Assembly (NCBI GenBank): GCA_903929315.1
Contig: CAIYUC010000045.1
Span: 1-56,869, forward strand
Direction of reading: 5' to 3'
Length of the DNA: 56,869 nucleotides
DNA from: an uncultured Bacteroidales bacterium
GTDB taxonomy: Bacteria > Bacteroidota > Bacteroidia > Bacteroidales > FEN-979
Both the position numbers and the translations under genes were made by a program. The stretch's first letter is position 1; every line of letters begins with the position of its first letter. Of the stretch, positions 43,504 to 53,042 are shown in pieces. Under the pieces are notes generated by a model. That model was not told the DNA's origin and ran no database searches. It saw only the letters and a list, made by a program, of their open reading frames with translations.

Positions 43504-44799
43504 ATGCTGGAAGAGATAAAAATATTATTACTTGGTTCCGGTGGACGCGAGCATGCTATAGGGAGCAAGTTGCTCCAAAGCCCTGGATTATCCAGGTTGT
43601 ATTTTGCTCCCGGAAATGCAGGAACAGCAAAGATAGGAACCAATGTATCAATGTTAGCTACTGACTTTCCGGCTATCAGGGATTTTGTCCTGAATGAAAA
43701 TATCAGTATGGTAGTTGTTGGACCCGAGGATCCATTGGTGAAAGGGATACATGATTATTTTATCCAGGATACAGATCTGGCAAAGATACCCATTATAGGT
43801 CCTGTCAAAGCCGGAGCGATGCTGGAAGGGTCAAAGGAATTTGCCAAGGCTTTTATGATGAGGCATAAAATTCCGACAGCCCCCTGTCACATTATCAGCA
43901 GCGAAAACCTCGATGCAGGATTTAGTTTTATAAACGAATCCTCCCCACCCTATGTTCTCAAGGCGGATGGACTTGCAGCAGGAAAAGGGGTAGTCATTTG
44001 CAATACACCGGTTGAAGCCAGGAAAGAACTCCATGATATGATAATAGGTGCAAAATTTGGTGAGGCATCCCGTCACGTAGTGATCGAAGAATACCTGAAC
44101 GGCATTGAATTATCTGTTTTTATTCTTACAGATGGAAGTAGTTACATAATATTCCCTGAAGCAAAAGATTATAAGAAAATAGGTGAAGGAGATTCAGGAC
44201 CTAATACGGGTGGAATGGGCTCGGTATCACCGGTGCCTTTTGCAGATAAGGAATTCATGAAAAAGGTGGAAACAAGGATAATCCGGCCAACCATTCAGGG
44301 ACTTAAAACAGAGGGTATTGAATATAAAGGATTTATCTATTTTGGACTGATGAAGGTGAAGGATGATCCGTTTGTCATTGAATATAATTGCCGTCTGGGC
44401 GATCCAGAAACAGAAGCGGTTCTTCCGCGTATCAAAAGCGATCTTCTCGAATTATTTAATGCGGTTACAGAACAAAAACTGGAACATTTTACCATTGAAA
44501 CAGATCCACACCATACTGCGACTGTAATGCTGGTTTCCAAAGGTTACCCTGGGGTGTATGAAAAGGGGAAAGTAATAACCGGCGAAGAAAATGTCAAAGA
44601 CAGTTTATTATTTCATGCAGGAACTGCGATTCATCCTGTAACGGGTGAAATCATCTCCAATGGTGGTCGTGTCATGGCGATCACTTCATTTGGAACGACA
44701 TTGAAAGAGGCATTGGAAAAATCTTATGCCAGTGCGGAACATATCAATTTTGAAGGAAAATACTTTAGGAGGGATATAGGTTTTGATCTCTCACCTTGA
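43504..44799 (+). CDS. purD: Phosphoribosylamine-glycine ligase
   Basis: The 431-aa ATP-grasp enzyme performs the second step of purine synthesis (GAR synthetase). Motifs are LLLGSGGREHAIGSKL, FAPGNAGTAKIG, VVVGPEDPLVKGI, PPYVLKADGLAAGKGVVICNT (ATP-grasp), SDGDSGPNTGGMGSVSPVP-like and YNCRLGDPETEAVLPRI. It starts 4 bp after the glycosyltransferase gene, so the housekeeping gene shares a transcript with it. Confidence 0.95.
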   Translation: MLEEIKILLLGSGGREHAIGSKLLQSPGLSRLYFAPGNAGTAKIGTNVSMLATDFPAIRDFVLNENISMVVVGPEDPLVKGIHDYFIQDTDLAKIPIIGPVKAGAMLEGSKEFAKAFMMRHKIPTAPCHIISSENLDAGFSFINESSPPYVLKADGLAAGKGVVICNTPVEARKELHDMIIGAKFGEASRHVVIEEYLNGIELSVFILTDGSSYIIFPEAKDYKKIGEGDSGPNTGGMGSVSPVPFADKEFMKKVETRIIRPTIQGLKTEGIEYKGFIYFGLMKVKDDPFVIEYNCRLGDPETEAVLPRIKSDLLELFNAVTEQKLEHFTIETDPHHTATVMLVSKGYPGVYEKGKVITGEENVKDSLLFHAGTAIHPVTGEIISNGGRVMAITSFGTTLKEALEKSYASAEHINFEGKYFRRDIGFDLSP

Positions 44800-44842
44800 G
44801 TAAATGATAAAATTCCTGCAAATCACTTAATAGGTTATTCCG

Positions 44843-45826
44843 GTGTTCCTAAGATTCTTCAAATCCAGTTTTGCGACCCAGTATATCTTAATTTCACTCA
44901 TCGGTCTTTTGTTATGGGGCCGCACTTTTTTTCATCCTTCACAAATGCCATTGCCGGAAGGACCCGTACCTTTTTATTCCATCCTCTTCTATCTATTATC
45001 AGGACACCCCTATTTTACTGCTTTTCTGGGATATCTCATGGTTCTGGGCTCTGCTTTTTTATTAAATTATCTTATAACAGGACAGGAAATTGTTACAAAA
45101 AACTCGTCACTCACAGCATTATTCTTCATCGTCCTGATGAGTTATCTGCCTTTTCTTTTAACAATCCATCCCGTCAACATATCTGTCTTCTTATTCTTAC
45201 TGATAGTAAAACAATTATTTGAAGCATATAACAGAACAGAATCCCTTGACCTTATATATGCAGCCGGCTTTTATGTAAGTATCGGATCATTTTTTTATTT
45301 CCCTTTCATCCTGTTCTATGCATTTATTCTTATTTCATTCATCATTTTTCGGTCAACCAGTTGGAGAGATTGGATGAGTTCTTTTATCGGGTTGCTGACA
45401 CCTTATTTGTTCCTGGCAGTTTACTATTTCTTTTTCAATAAGATAAATTTAAAACTCTATGAATATGGTCACTTTTTTAAAGTTCCTCTACATATTCAGA
45501 TAAATACCAATCCGGTATTTTTAATCTTTTCTTCCATCCTTGTATTAGGGTTAATAACAGGTTTTTTTAACAACTTATCGCATTTGTCTGAAAAAACTAT
45601 TGAAATCCGGAAAAAGAACATCTTATTGTACTGGTTCATTTTATTTATCCTTATTTCCTTCCCATTCGCCGGAAATTTTCAGGATTTCCATCTCCTGTTT
45701 ACTGTGATGGTCATTGCAACTTTTATCTCGTCTTATCTATTACAACAAAAAAAAACATTCGTGGCCGAATTGTTTTGTCTTTTATTTTTTATTGCTATAG
45801 TACTGAATAATCTTATATTTGGTTAA
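44843..45826 (+). CDS. DUF6427-type polytopic membrane protein
   Basis: The 327-aa protein has about 8-9 membrane helices and no catalytic motif. The segment FGxxxHPSQMPLPEGPVPFYSILFYLLSG and SSFIGLLTPYLFLAVYYFFFNK are typical of the DUF6427 family that is almost confined to Bacteroidota. I start at GTG 44843: the ATG at 44807 stops after eight codons in another frame, and TAG at 44831 bounds this frame. Function is unknown. It lies 43 bp after purD and 25 bp before rnhB. Confidence 0.7.
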   Translation: MFLRFFKSSFATQYILISLIGLLLWGRTFFHPSQMPLPEGPVPFYSILFYLLSGHPYFTAFLGYLMVLGSAFLLNYLITGQEIVTKNSSLTALFFIVLMSYLPFLLTIHPVNISVFLFLLIVKQLFEAYNRTESLDLIYAAGFYVSIGSFFYFPFILFYAFILISFIIFRSTSWRDWMSSFIGLLTPYLFLAVYYFFFNKINLKLYEYGHFFKVPLHIQINTNPVFLIFSSILVLGLITGFFNNLSHLSEKTIEIRKKNILLYWFILFILISFPFAGNFQDFHLLFTVMVIATFISSYLLQQKKTFVAELFCLLFFIAIVLNNLIFG

Positions 45827-45851
45827 CCTTTAAACTAAGTATTTTCTGATC

Positions 45852-46451
45852 ATGCTGAAAAGTTACTTTGTGTATGATCTAATTGAAGCGGGTTGTGATG
45901 AAGCCGGTCGGGGTTGTCTTGCAGGTCCTGTTATGGCTGCTGCAGTAATTCTTCCAAAAGATTTTCAGAATGACCTTCTCAGGGATTCAAAAAAATTAAG
46001 CTCCATGCAACGATCGTTACTCCGGCCAAAGATCGAAAAACAGGCGCTTGCCTGGGCAGTCGCCAGTGTCAGTTCGAATGAAATTGATGTAATAAACATC
46101 CTCAATGCTTCATTTTTAGCAATGCATAAAGCTATCAGTGAACTAAAAATAGTTCCTCAACTTTTACTGATCGATGGAAACCGTTTTACCCCATATGTAA
46201 ATATCCCTCATAAATGCATTGTTCAGGGAGATGATAAATATTTTTCAATCGCAGCAGCTTCCGTGCTTGCGAAAACATACAGGGATGATTATATGATGGA
46301 TCTGCATAAAGAATTTCCTCAATACCATTGGTCCAGAAATAAAGGATACCCAACGTTCAAACACCGCGAAGCTATCCTTCAAAATGGGATCACACTTTAT
46401 CATCGAAAAAGTTTTAATCTTGTTGGCCAGTTGAAGTTACCTTTTAATTAA
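45852..46451 (+). CDS. rnhB: Ribonuclease HII
   Basis: The 199-aa enzyme nicks RNA-DNA hybrids and removes misincorporated ribonucleotides. The core motif is EAGCDEAGRGCLAGPVMAAAV (catalytic Asp16/Glu17), then LLIDGNRF, QGDDKYFSIAAASVLAKTYRD and KGYPTFKHREAI. Length is typical. It belongs to the purD-DUF6427-rnhB-DUF3352 run. Confidence 0.95.
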   Translation: MLKSYFVYDLIEAGCDEAGRGCLAGPVMAAAVILPKDFQNDLLRDSKKLSSMQRSLLRPKIEKQALAWAVASVSSNEIDVINILNASFLAMHKAISELKIVPQLLLIDGNRFTPYVNIPHKCIVQGDDKYFSIAAASVLAKTYRDDYMMDLHKEFPQYHWSRNKGYPTFKHREAILQNGITLYHRKSFNLVGQLKLPFN

Positions 46452-46546
46452 CTTTTGGATGTCAGCTTTATTTATCAATGTTATAACCAATCATCCCCGT
46501 TTCCTGTTATTTTTAGCCCTCTTTCTGAAATTAAAGAAAATATCCA

Positions 46547-49288
46547 ATGAGATTTTTTAAAGTATCCCTGATCCTCACTCTTTCAATCCTCATTCTTGCA
46601 GGTATGGGCTATACGGGTTACCTGATTTACCAGCAATTTCAAAAACCGTCAGAATCACCTATCAAAGCCATTTCAGAGAATACTGTCCTGGTCATCAAAG
46701 TTCATAATCCTGCAGGCCTGATTGAGGAACTCCCACGTTCCAACCTTATATGGAAGGATTTGATGACATTCCCCATTTTCCAAACCTTAAAAGCAGAGGT
46801 TGATTTTCTTGATTCAGCGATTAAAAAAAATGAGAATATCCGCAGGATAGTCCGGAATTATCCTTTACTGCTCGCTGTCTCAATGACCGGACGGGCAACT
46901 TTCGGTTTACTCATTCTTACTTCTGTTCCCGGTGCTGACCCGGAAGTATCAATCACTGATTTTATTAAAGAAATCTTTAAAACAAAGGTCACTATTTTAT
47001 CAAGTCCTTATTCATCGGTGACTTTACAAGAGGTAATAGTGAAAGGAAATAATGAACCCTTTTATTTTGCAGTTAAAAAAGGTGTATTTATAGGAAGCTT
47101 TCATGCTGACCTGGTGAAAAAGGGCATTGACCGACTGTCACTCAACATCTCATCGATTTCCGGTACCGGGTTTCAAAAAGTGGAATCCATTACCGGGAAA
47201 AAAGTCGATGCAAACATTTACATTAATTTCAGGTATTTATCATCCTTTCTGTCAAAATATTTTATTGAAGACCTGTCATCAAAGCTGGTTAGACTTTCTT
47301 TGTTCGCTGACTGGAGTGGTCTTGACATGATCATTAAACGGGATGAACTCCTTGTCAACGGTTATACAACCTGCGGAGACACCACCACACAGTTCCTTCC
47401 GTTATTGAAAGAACAAGTTCCACAAAAAATTGAAATTACCAAGGTCATTCCTGACAATATTTTTTCTTTTATCTATTTTGGACTGAGCGACTTTAAAAAC
47501 TTTTATTCAAAACTAAGATCTTACCAACCGGTACAAGCTGAAATCAGGGATAATTATCCAAATTGCACTGAGCTTGAAAATCGCTTAAAAATAAAGATCT
47601 CAGATTATTTCATTCCCTGGATTGGGAATGAGATGGCAGTTATAAATAGCAAAAATAGTTCTACCGGGGAGAAGGAAACAACATATGGTATATTCCGGGT
47701 GACCGACAGAACACTTGCTGATAGCTTATTAAAGGAACTTTCCATAGCAATTGGTAAGAAAAGGGATTCCCAGGTTTACAGGGAACTACCAATAACCACT
47801 TTGAATATTCCTGATATTATTCCCGGTACTTTTGGAAGTTTTTTTGGAAGAATCGAAGGTTCCAGTTTTACCTTTCTTGACAATTATATCATTTTCGGGA
47901 ATGATCTGTTTTCTTTGAAAAGGCTTATCGATCGGGTAAGTGAAGGAAAAAACCTGGAGAACCAACAGGATTACCATGATATCAGTGAGAACATCTCCGA
48001 TAAATCCAATATTTATTTCTATTTTGATACAAAACGATCTTTAGGTGAAATTAAATCCATTCTAAAGGAAAATCTGTCGGGTCCATTAAATCCGGTAATT
48101 GATACGCTCCGGAAATTTGAGTCCCTCGCAATCCAGTTAAGCAACAGGAATGGAATATTTTACACCCGGTTTTTTATCCGTTATAACCCAGCTGGAACAA
48201 GCGAAGGCCCATTACAATGGCAATCAAATCTGGATACAATAATTCAGGAACGACCAAGAATTGTTAAGCCCTGGATTCATGGAGATCCGGCATTGCTGGC
48301 AACAGACAAATCGAACAACCTGTATATGTTGGATAATTTGGGTAATATACGTTGGAAGCTGCATTTGCCGGGAAAACCATCAGGTACGATACATGAGATC
48401 TACCAGAAAAACTCAGACTCGGCTGTTTATCTGTTCAATACTGATTATTTTATCTTTATCATTGATGCAAGTGGTAAAATTCTTACGCATTTTCCTTTAC
48501 GTTTACCTTTAAAAGCAACAAATGCCCTTTCTGTCGTTTCATTTCCCGGAGCAAAAGATTATCATATTCTGCTTGCACTTTCTGATCACAAAATGCATTC
48601 TTTCAATCTGAATGGCAAACCTGAAGAAGGTTGGCGGAATCCGCTTTTTAATGAAGTGATTACAAAAGAAGTCCAATCACTCACTGTGAATCACAAAGAG
48701 TTTGTATTTATTACAGGGAAAAATGGACAATTATTGATCACGGATCAAAAAGGAAATATAAGGATAAAGCTTCCTAAAAACTTCCGTGTTTCGGCAAATG
48801 CAATGTTTTATCTTAACAGGACAAATAAAAAAGGTCTTTTCCTTACAACGGATTTAGCCGGAAAGGTGGTTTATATACAGGAAAACGGAACAGTTTCCGA
48901 AGCTACATTTAATCCTCTTTCACCGAATCATTACTTTATTTATGAAGACATCAACAATGACAAAACATCTGAATTTGTTTTCTTTGACAAAAACACCATT
49001 TATTATTATGACAGGTTGTATAGGCTTTTGTATTTCTATTCCTTCCGGCGTGAAATAACACAACCACCTTTTGTGATCAAAGTCCCCAACGGTCAAAAAC
49101 TAATCGGTTTTGTCGACGAAGTCACAAATGAGGTATTTTTATTCGGGAAAAAAGGCCTTATACAAACATCTCCGGGGATCCATGGAAATACCCTGTTTGA
49201 TATCGGCTTCCTGACTGACCAGCAAAACCCCGAATTGATTATTGGTTGGGGAAAATATCTAAGGAATTACCGGTTAACGCAGAACTAA
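46547..49288 (+). CDS. DUF3352-like membrane-anchored protein with C-terminal beta-propeller
   Basis: The 913-aa protein has one N-terminal membrane helix (about 8-28). About residues 40-560 resemble the DUF3352 family (opening AISENTVLVIKVHNPAGLIEEL, later FIPWIGNEMAVINSK and IYFYFDTKRSLGEIKSIL). About residues 590-910 carry repeated blade-like segments (LYMLDNLGNIRWKLHLPGKPSG, DYHILLALSDHKMHSFNLNGKPEEGW, GLFLTTDLAGKVVYIQENG) that suggest a seven-bladed propeller of the PQQ/WD type. No enzyme motif is seen. It is probably periplasmic and perhaps a scaffold. Its end overlaps the convergent glucosaminidase gene by 15 bp. Confidence 0.65.
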   Translation: MRFFKVSLILTLSILILAGMGYTGYLIYQQFQKPSESPIKAISENTVLVIKVHNPAGLIEELPRSNLIWKDLMTFPIFQTLKAEVDFLDSAIKKNENIRRIVRNYPLLLAVSMTGRATFGLLILTSVPGADPEVSITDFIKEIFKTKVTILSSPYSSVTLQEVIVKGNNEPFYFAVKKGVFIGSFHADLVKKGIDRLSLNISSISGTGFQKVESITGKKVDANIYINFRYLSSFLSKYFIEDLSSKLVRLSLFADWSGLDMIIKRDELLVNGYTTCGDTTTQFLPLLKEQVPQKIEITKVIPDNIFSFIYFGLSDFKNFYSKLRSYQPVQAEIRDNYPNCTELENRLKIKISDYFIPWIGNEMAVINSKNSSTGEKETTYGIFRVTDRTLADSLLKELSIAIGKKRDSQVYRELPITTLNIPDIIPGTFGSFFGRIEGSSFTFLDNYIIFGNDLFSLKRLIDRVSEGKNLENQQDYHDISENISDKSNIYFYFDTKRSLGEIKSILKENLSGPLNPVIDTLRKFESLAIQLSNRNGIFYTRFFIRYNPAGTSEGPLQWQSNLDTIIQERPRIVKPWIHGDPALLATDKSNNLYMLDNLGNIRWKLHLPGKPSGTIHEIYQKNSDSAVYLFNTDYFIFIIDASGKILTHFPLRLPLKATNALSVVSFPGAKDYHILLALSDHKMHSFNLNGKPEEGWRNPLFNEVITKEVQSLTVNHKEFVFITGKNGQLLITDQKGNIRIKLPKNFRVSANAMFYLNRTNKKGLFLTTDLAGKVVYIQENGTVSEATFNPLSPNHYFIYEDINNDKTSEFVFFDKNTIYYYDRLYRLLYFYSFRREITQPPFVIKVPNGQKLIGFVDEVTNEVFLFGKKGLIQTSPGIHGNTLFDIGFLTDQQNPELIIGWGKYLRNYRLTQN

Positions 49289-50251
49289 TTTCTTTCCCGG
49301 CTTAAGGGCTTGACCGGGTTTCATTTTATTCTTTTTATAGAGCATTTTGAGCTGGATACCATTTTTTTGTGAGATAGTATACATGGTTTCACCCTTCCTG
49401 ACAATATGAAATGAGGCAGCGCCATTTCTTCTTTTATTTTCAAGATAAACCATTTGTCCGGGAACAAGGGGCGTTCCTTTTTTCAAATCATTATAACCGG
49501 ATAATTGCCGTATGCTTAATCCAAATTCCCGCGCAAGTGACTCTACATTATCATCTTTATGGGCAATAATGTAATTAAGGCCATTGTTGGTTAAAATTTT
49601 ACGGTAACCAGGTCCATCCCGAACTACTTCAATCTGGACTAACCTGTTATTTAATGAGAGGGTGTCTGCGGAATTTCTGAGTGAATCTTTAAAAGCCAGG
49701 GAATAATCCACTACATCATATCTGAACAACTCATAGGTCTCAATCGATTTGATTAGTTCTTCCGGATAGTATGGATTCGTTGCATACCCTGCTGCTTTCA
49801 GACCATAGGCCCATCCTTTATAATCGCATATATCCAGGTCAAAAAGAGATTTGTACCGGTCCCTCTGAGTCAGAAAAAAGGAATGATCCCGGAAAGACTC
49901 ATTGGGATTTTCATATTTCCTGAAACATTCATGTTTGGTCTCATCGTCCTTTGTATAGGTCTTTCCCTGCCATTCTTTATGACATTTGATACCAAAATGA
50001 TTGTTGGCTTGAGTAGCAAGCGGACTGGTTCCGGCATTTGATTCGAGAATACCCTGCGCCAGGGTTATACTTGCCGGGATCCGGTACACCATCATTTCCA
50101 TTATTGCTATATCCTTGTATTTCCCGATATATTGACGGATAGTCTGATCATAATTTGTAATCTGAGCAAGTAAAGTACCAGGGCTTAATGGATAAACCAA
50201 CAGGATGAGCAGTAGCTTAGGATATAGATTGATCGATCCTGATGTTCTCAT
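49274..50251 (-). CDS. N-acetylglucosaminidase (GH73-like) with LysM repeats
   Basis: This cell-wall hydrolase is 325 aa from ATG 50251. A signal peptide (about 1-30, ending LLAQ) is followed by a mannosyl-glycoprotein endo-beta-N-acetylglucosaminidase domain (ASITLAQGILESNAGTSPLATQANNHFGIKCHKEWQGKTY, catalytic Glu in LESN) and two LysM-like repeats (NYIIAHKDDNVESLAREFGLSIRQLSGYNDLKKGTPLVPGQMVYL; FHIVRKGETMYTISQKNGIQLKMLYKKN). It cleaves glycan strands at the septum or wall. The start overlaps the murD end by 35 bp; ATG 50278 would add nine residues before the signal peptide and is less likely. It lies downstream of murD and murL. Confidence 0.88.
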   Translation of the reverse strand: MRTSGSINLYPKLLLILLVYPLSPGTLLAQITNYDQTIRQYIGKYKDIAIMEMMVYRIPASITLAQGILESNAGTSPLATQANNHFGIKCHKEWQGKTYTKDDETKHECFRKYENPNESFRDHSFFLTQRDRYKSLFDLDICDYKGWAYGLKAAGYATNPYYPEELIKSIETYELFRYDVVDYSLAFKDSLRNSADTLSLNNRLVQIEVVRDGPGYRKILTNNGLNYIIAHKDDNVESLAREFGLSIRQLSGYNDLKKGTPLVPGQMVYLENKRRNGAASFHIVRKGETMYTISQKNGIQLKMLYKKNKMKPGQALKPGKKLVLR

Positions 50252-51617
50252 TAATAATTTCTTTAAACCTTTTCCCACGCATCTCGAAATTTAAAAATTC
50301 ATCATAACTGGCCGCAGCGGGTGACAGCAAGCAAACTTCGCCTGCTTTTGTATATTTCAAAGCCGGCTCAAGAAATTCATCAAATTTATTGATCAAAAAA
50401 AGATTTTGTGAAGGTGATGCCACTTTCTCAATTTCAACTTTCATCCTTTTCCCTGCTTCTCCCATAAAAATAAAATTTCTGATATTTGATGTACCTAAAA
50501 ACCGCGCTATTCCCGAATAATCAATCCCCCGGTCAAACCCACCCAGGATGATCGTATCAACATTCTGTAACGATTTGACTGCCTCTATCGAAGCTTCAGG
50601 GATAGTTGCGATGGAATCATTATAGAAATCGATTCCCCTGAATTGTCCCACAAATTCAAGGCGATGTTCAAGCCCTCTGAAAGTGGAAATACCCTCAACT
50701 ATTAAATCATTAGGAACTCTCAATGTTTTACAAACATTGATCACTGCCATGATATTCATGACATTATGATCACCTTTCAATTTCCTTTTCAACCGGAGAT
50801 CATAAACATTTTCTTCTTTCCCATCTTCGGAATAAACGATATGGTCATTTGTGATGAAACAACCATTATCAACTTTCTTTTTGAACGAAAATTCCTTGTA
50901 TGATCTCTGAAGGTCCAATACACCAAGATGTTCCGCAATGATTGGGTTATCCGCATTGTAGATAAAGAAATCTCCCTTTTCCTGGTATTTTGCGATATTC
51001 ATCTTGGCAAGTTGATAATCCCGGTAAGAATCGTAGGCATCAAGATGCTCCTGGTAAATATTCAGCAGAACCGAGATATGGGGCGCTTTTGTCAGATATT
51101 CCAATTGATGAGAGGACAATTCAAATACGATAACCGTCGAATCTGTTAAATCATCAAGGCAATTAAACGATGGACGTCCTATATTCCCCAACAGGACCAA
51201 ATCCTGCGGGGAAAGCTTCAGAATATGATAAATCAGACTTGCAGAAGTACTTTTACCTTTAGTCCCGGTAATTCCAATCACCTGGCTGGAATATTGCTGG
51301 AGAAACAGATCTGTTTGAGAAGTTATTTTATATGAAGGTATCTGATACGACAGCCGATGCAATGCAATACCGGGAGATTTAATGATCAGATCGTATTCAT
51401 TCAGGTTTTCCAAATAATTTTCACCCGTTCTGAACTCAACGAACGGATCATTGGAAACCAGCGGATGAAGACGGATTGATGCATCCTTATCGGCTATTAT
51501 AAGTGGCTTTGATGGCAGAGCTTTCCGGATAACCTTGAAACTGGACTGACCTTCTCTACCGAAACCCAGCAGGACCACTTTTTTACCCGACAGTTTTTTC
51601 GTGATGAGATCAATCAT
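50217..51617 (-). CDS. murD: MurD-type UDP-MurNAc-L-Ala:glutamate ligase (probable MurD2, L-Glu specific)
   Basis: The 466-aa Mur ligase adds glutamate to UDP-MurNAc-L-Ala. Motifs are LLGFGREGQSSFKVI (N-terminal), GITGTKGKSTSASLIYH (118-123 P-loop), FELSSHQLEYL, NIYQEHLDAY, HNVMNIMAVI, LEHRLEFVG, NDSIATIPEA and LLSPAAASYDEF with FEMRGKRFKEII. It overlaps murL by 8 bp. By analogy with Xanthomonas, where MurD2 attaches L-Glu and MurL then epimerises it, this is expected to use L-Glu instead of D-Glu. That specificity is inferred from the neighbour and not read from this protein alone. Confidence 0.88.
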   Translation of the reverse strand: MIDLITKKLSGKKVVLLGFGREGQSSFKVIRKALPSKPLIIADKDASIRLHPLVSNDPFVEFRTGENYLENLNEYDLIIKSPGIALHRLSYQIPSYKITSQTDLFLQQYSSQVIGITGTKGKSTSASLIYHILKLSPQDLVLLGNIGRPSFNCLDDLTDSTVIVFELSSHQLEYLTKAPHISVLLNIYQEHLDAYDSYRDYQLAKMNIAKYQEKGDFFIYNADNPIIAEHLGVLDLQRSYKEFSFKKKVDNGCFITNDHIVYSEDGKEENVYDLRLKRKLKGDHNVMNIMAVINVCKTLRVPNDLIVEGISTFRGLEHRLEFVGQFRGIDFYNDSIATIPEASIEAVKSLQNVDTIILGGFDRGIDYSGIARFLGTSNIRNFIFMGEAGKRMKVEIEKVASPSQNLFLINKFDEFLEPALKYTKAGEVCLLSPAAASYDEFLNFEMRGKRFKEIINENIRIDQSIS

Positions 51618-52989
51618 GAAGACCGGATTTAAGAATTTTTTCGAATGACGGAGGAAGAAAATGGTTCTTATTAAAAAGCTTTAATTGCTCATCTATTGTG
51701 CTGGAATAATAGTTTGCAAATAATGGAGATGTTTTGTAATATTTCAAAAGCACCGGCAGATCATCATCTCCCAGGTTTTTTATCGTTTGGCATAAAGCAA
51801 TGTTTATCTCCTTTGTGGTTCCCGTACAATCAAAGGGTTTTGTTTCCGTACTACCCGTCAGATCATCGAAAATAGGCCGGAGTGTGATGTCATTAATGAG
51901 GTCATGACCAAAGATGTCCCATAATGTTTGCTGACTCAGGAAAGGTGATAAGATGATATAGGTAAAAAGGCATTTTGAACATTTGCTGCACCAGGTATCT
52001 GTTTTACTGCCCGCGTTACAACTTTTAAAGACCTTGAAATAACGTGGAATATCTGAAAATAACCGTGCAATTTGCAATTCATTCAATGGTCTGAGAAAAC
52101 TGAAATAGTCGATATCAGGAGTCACATATTTTCGTAAGTAATTCCTGAAATCGGTTTCGAATTCCACAGATTTCGAATATTGATGATTAATATTACTTCC
52201 CTTGACGGTTGGCTCATTTGCGCTGGACTCATTTGACAGAACGACATATTTTCTTCCTGACAATATTGCAGCAAGGACGGAAACAAACGCCAGTAATGCA
52301 GAAAATGGGGTATGTCCATTTAAAAATCCCTTTGCATTTAAATCAATCAATGCCGTATCTATCGTTCGATAGGCTTCTATAATTTGATCGCCTGAAAAGC
52401 CTTTCTCACGAATGGTTTCCAGTGTAGCACCCCGTGGGTTTAGAATGAAAGGTCTTGTCCCGGGTGCATCGCCAAGCAATTCAAGCGTCACAATAGAATC
52501 CTTCCCGCCTCCTACAGGAATTACCGAAGCATCCCTGGCAGAAACATAAAAGACATCCAGATCCTTTCCTGGACCAGTCACAATATCAACAAAGTCTTTC
52601 TGCTCAATAATGATACTATTTAAATAAAAGAACTCCCCCAATCCATTGAAGTACAATTTCCTCCACCATTGAATCTGTTCCTCTGACAGATGTTTGTTTT
52701 TAATAATGATACTTGGAGAACAGGCACATTTCCAGTAGCTTATCAGCTCTATCATCCCGATCTGGAAAATGATATTATCAAGAATTTTCCCGGATAAATG
52801 TTCCTCAATAAAAAAAGACTTCTTTGGGATTTTCAGGGTAGGCTTGAAAAAGTACTGATCTGACAGATTAAAAGAATATTGTACTTCCAGACCTTGTGAA
52901 GTGTATTGAAAATCATATCCTTCGAAAACAAAATAAGGAAATTTTGCCCGGAGTTCAAGAAATTTTTGCTGGTAATTTGATTTCAGCAT
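51610..52989 (-). CDS. murL: MurL: UDP-MurNAc-L-Ala-L-Glu epimerase
   Basis: The 459-aa protein matches my recollection of the MurL family: a nucleotide-binding PP-motif GGGKDS (160-165), SNESSANE (252-259), and a C-terminal cysteine cluster CSKCSKC (334-340). No signal peptide or membrane segment is present. In Xanthomonas oryzae MurL is ATP-dependent and converts the terminal L-Glu of UDP-MurNAc-L-Ala-L-Glu to D-Glu, which replaces the MurI racemase route. The gene overlaps the murD ligase by 8 bp and is the first gene of the murL-murD-glucosaminidase run, so a coupled two-step pathway is likely. A minus-strand TAACTTTG box lies at 53018-53025. Confidence 0.8.
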   Translation of the reverse strand: MLKSNYQQKFLELRAKFPYFVFEGYDFQYTSQGLEVQYSFNLSDQYFFKPTLKIPKKSFFIEEHLSGKILDNIIFQIGMIELISYWKCACSPSIIIKNKHLSEEQIQWWRKLYFNGLGEFFYLNSIIIEQKDFVDIVTGPGKDLDVFYVSARDASVIPVGGGKDSIVTLELLGDAPGTRPFILNPRGATLETIREKGFSGDQIIEAYRTIDTALIDLNAKGFLNGHTPFSALLAFVSVLAAILSGRKYVVLSNESSANEPTVKGSNINHQYSKSVEFETDFRNYLRKYVTPDIDYFSFLRPLNELQIARLFSDIPRYFKVFKSCNAGSKTDTWCSKCSKCLFTYIILSPFLSQQTLWDIFGHDLINDITLRPIFDDLTGSTETKPFDCTGTTKEINIALCQTIKNLGDDDLPVLLKYYKTSPLFANYYSSTIDEQLKLFNKNHFLPPSFEKILKSGLHD

Positions 52990-53007
52990 GAATTGGTATT
53001 ATTTTTG
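52976..53007 (+). promoter_or_regulatory. Bacteroidota-type promoter for yqgE
   Basis: TTTG (52976-52979) and TATTTTTG (53000-53007) are spaced 20 bp apart, a good match to TTTG-N19-21-TAnnTTTG. It overlaps the start of the divergent murL, so the two may share a control region. Confidence 0.55.
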
Positions 53008-53042
53008 CTCGACCAGGCAAAGTTACTACATTGAAGATTAAA

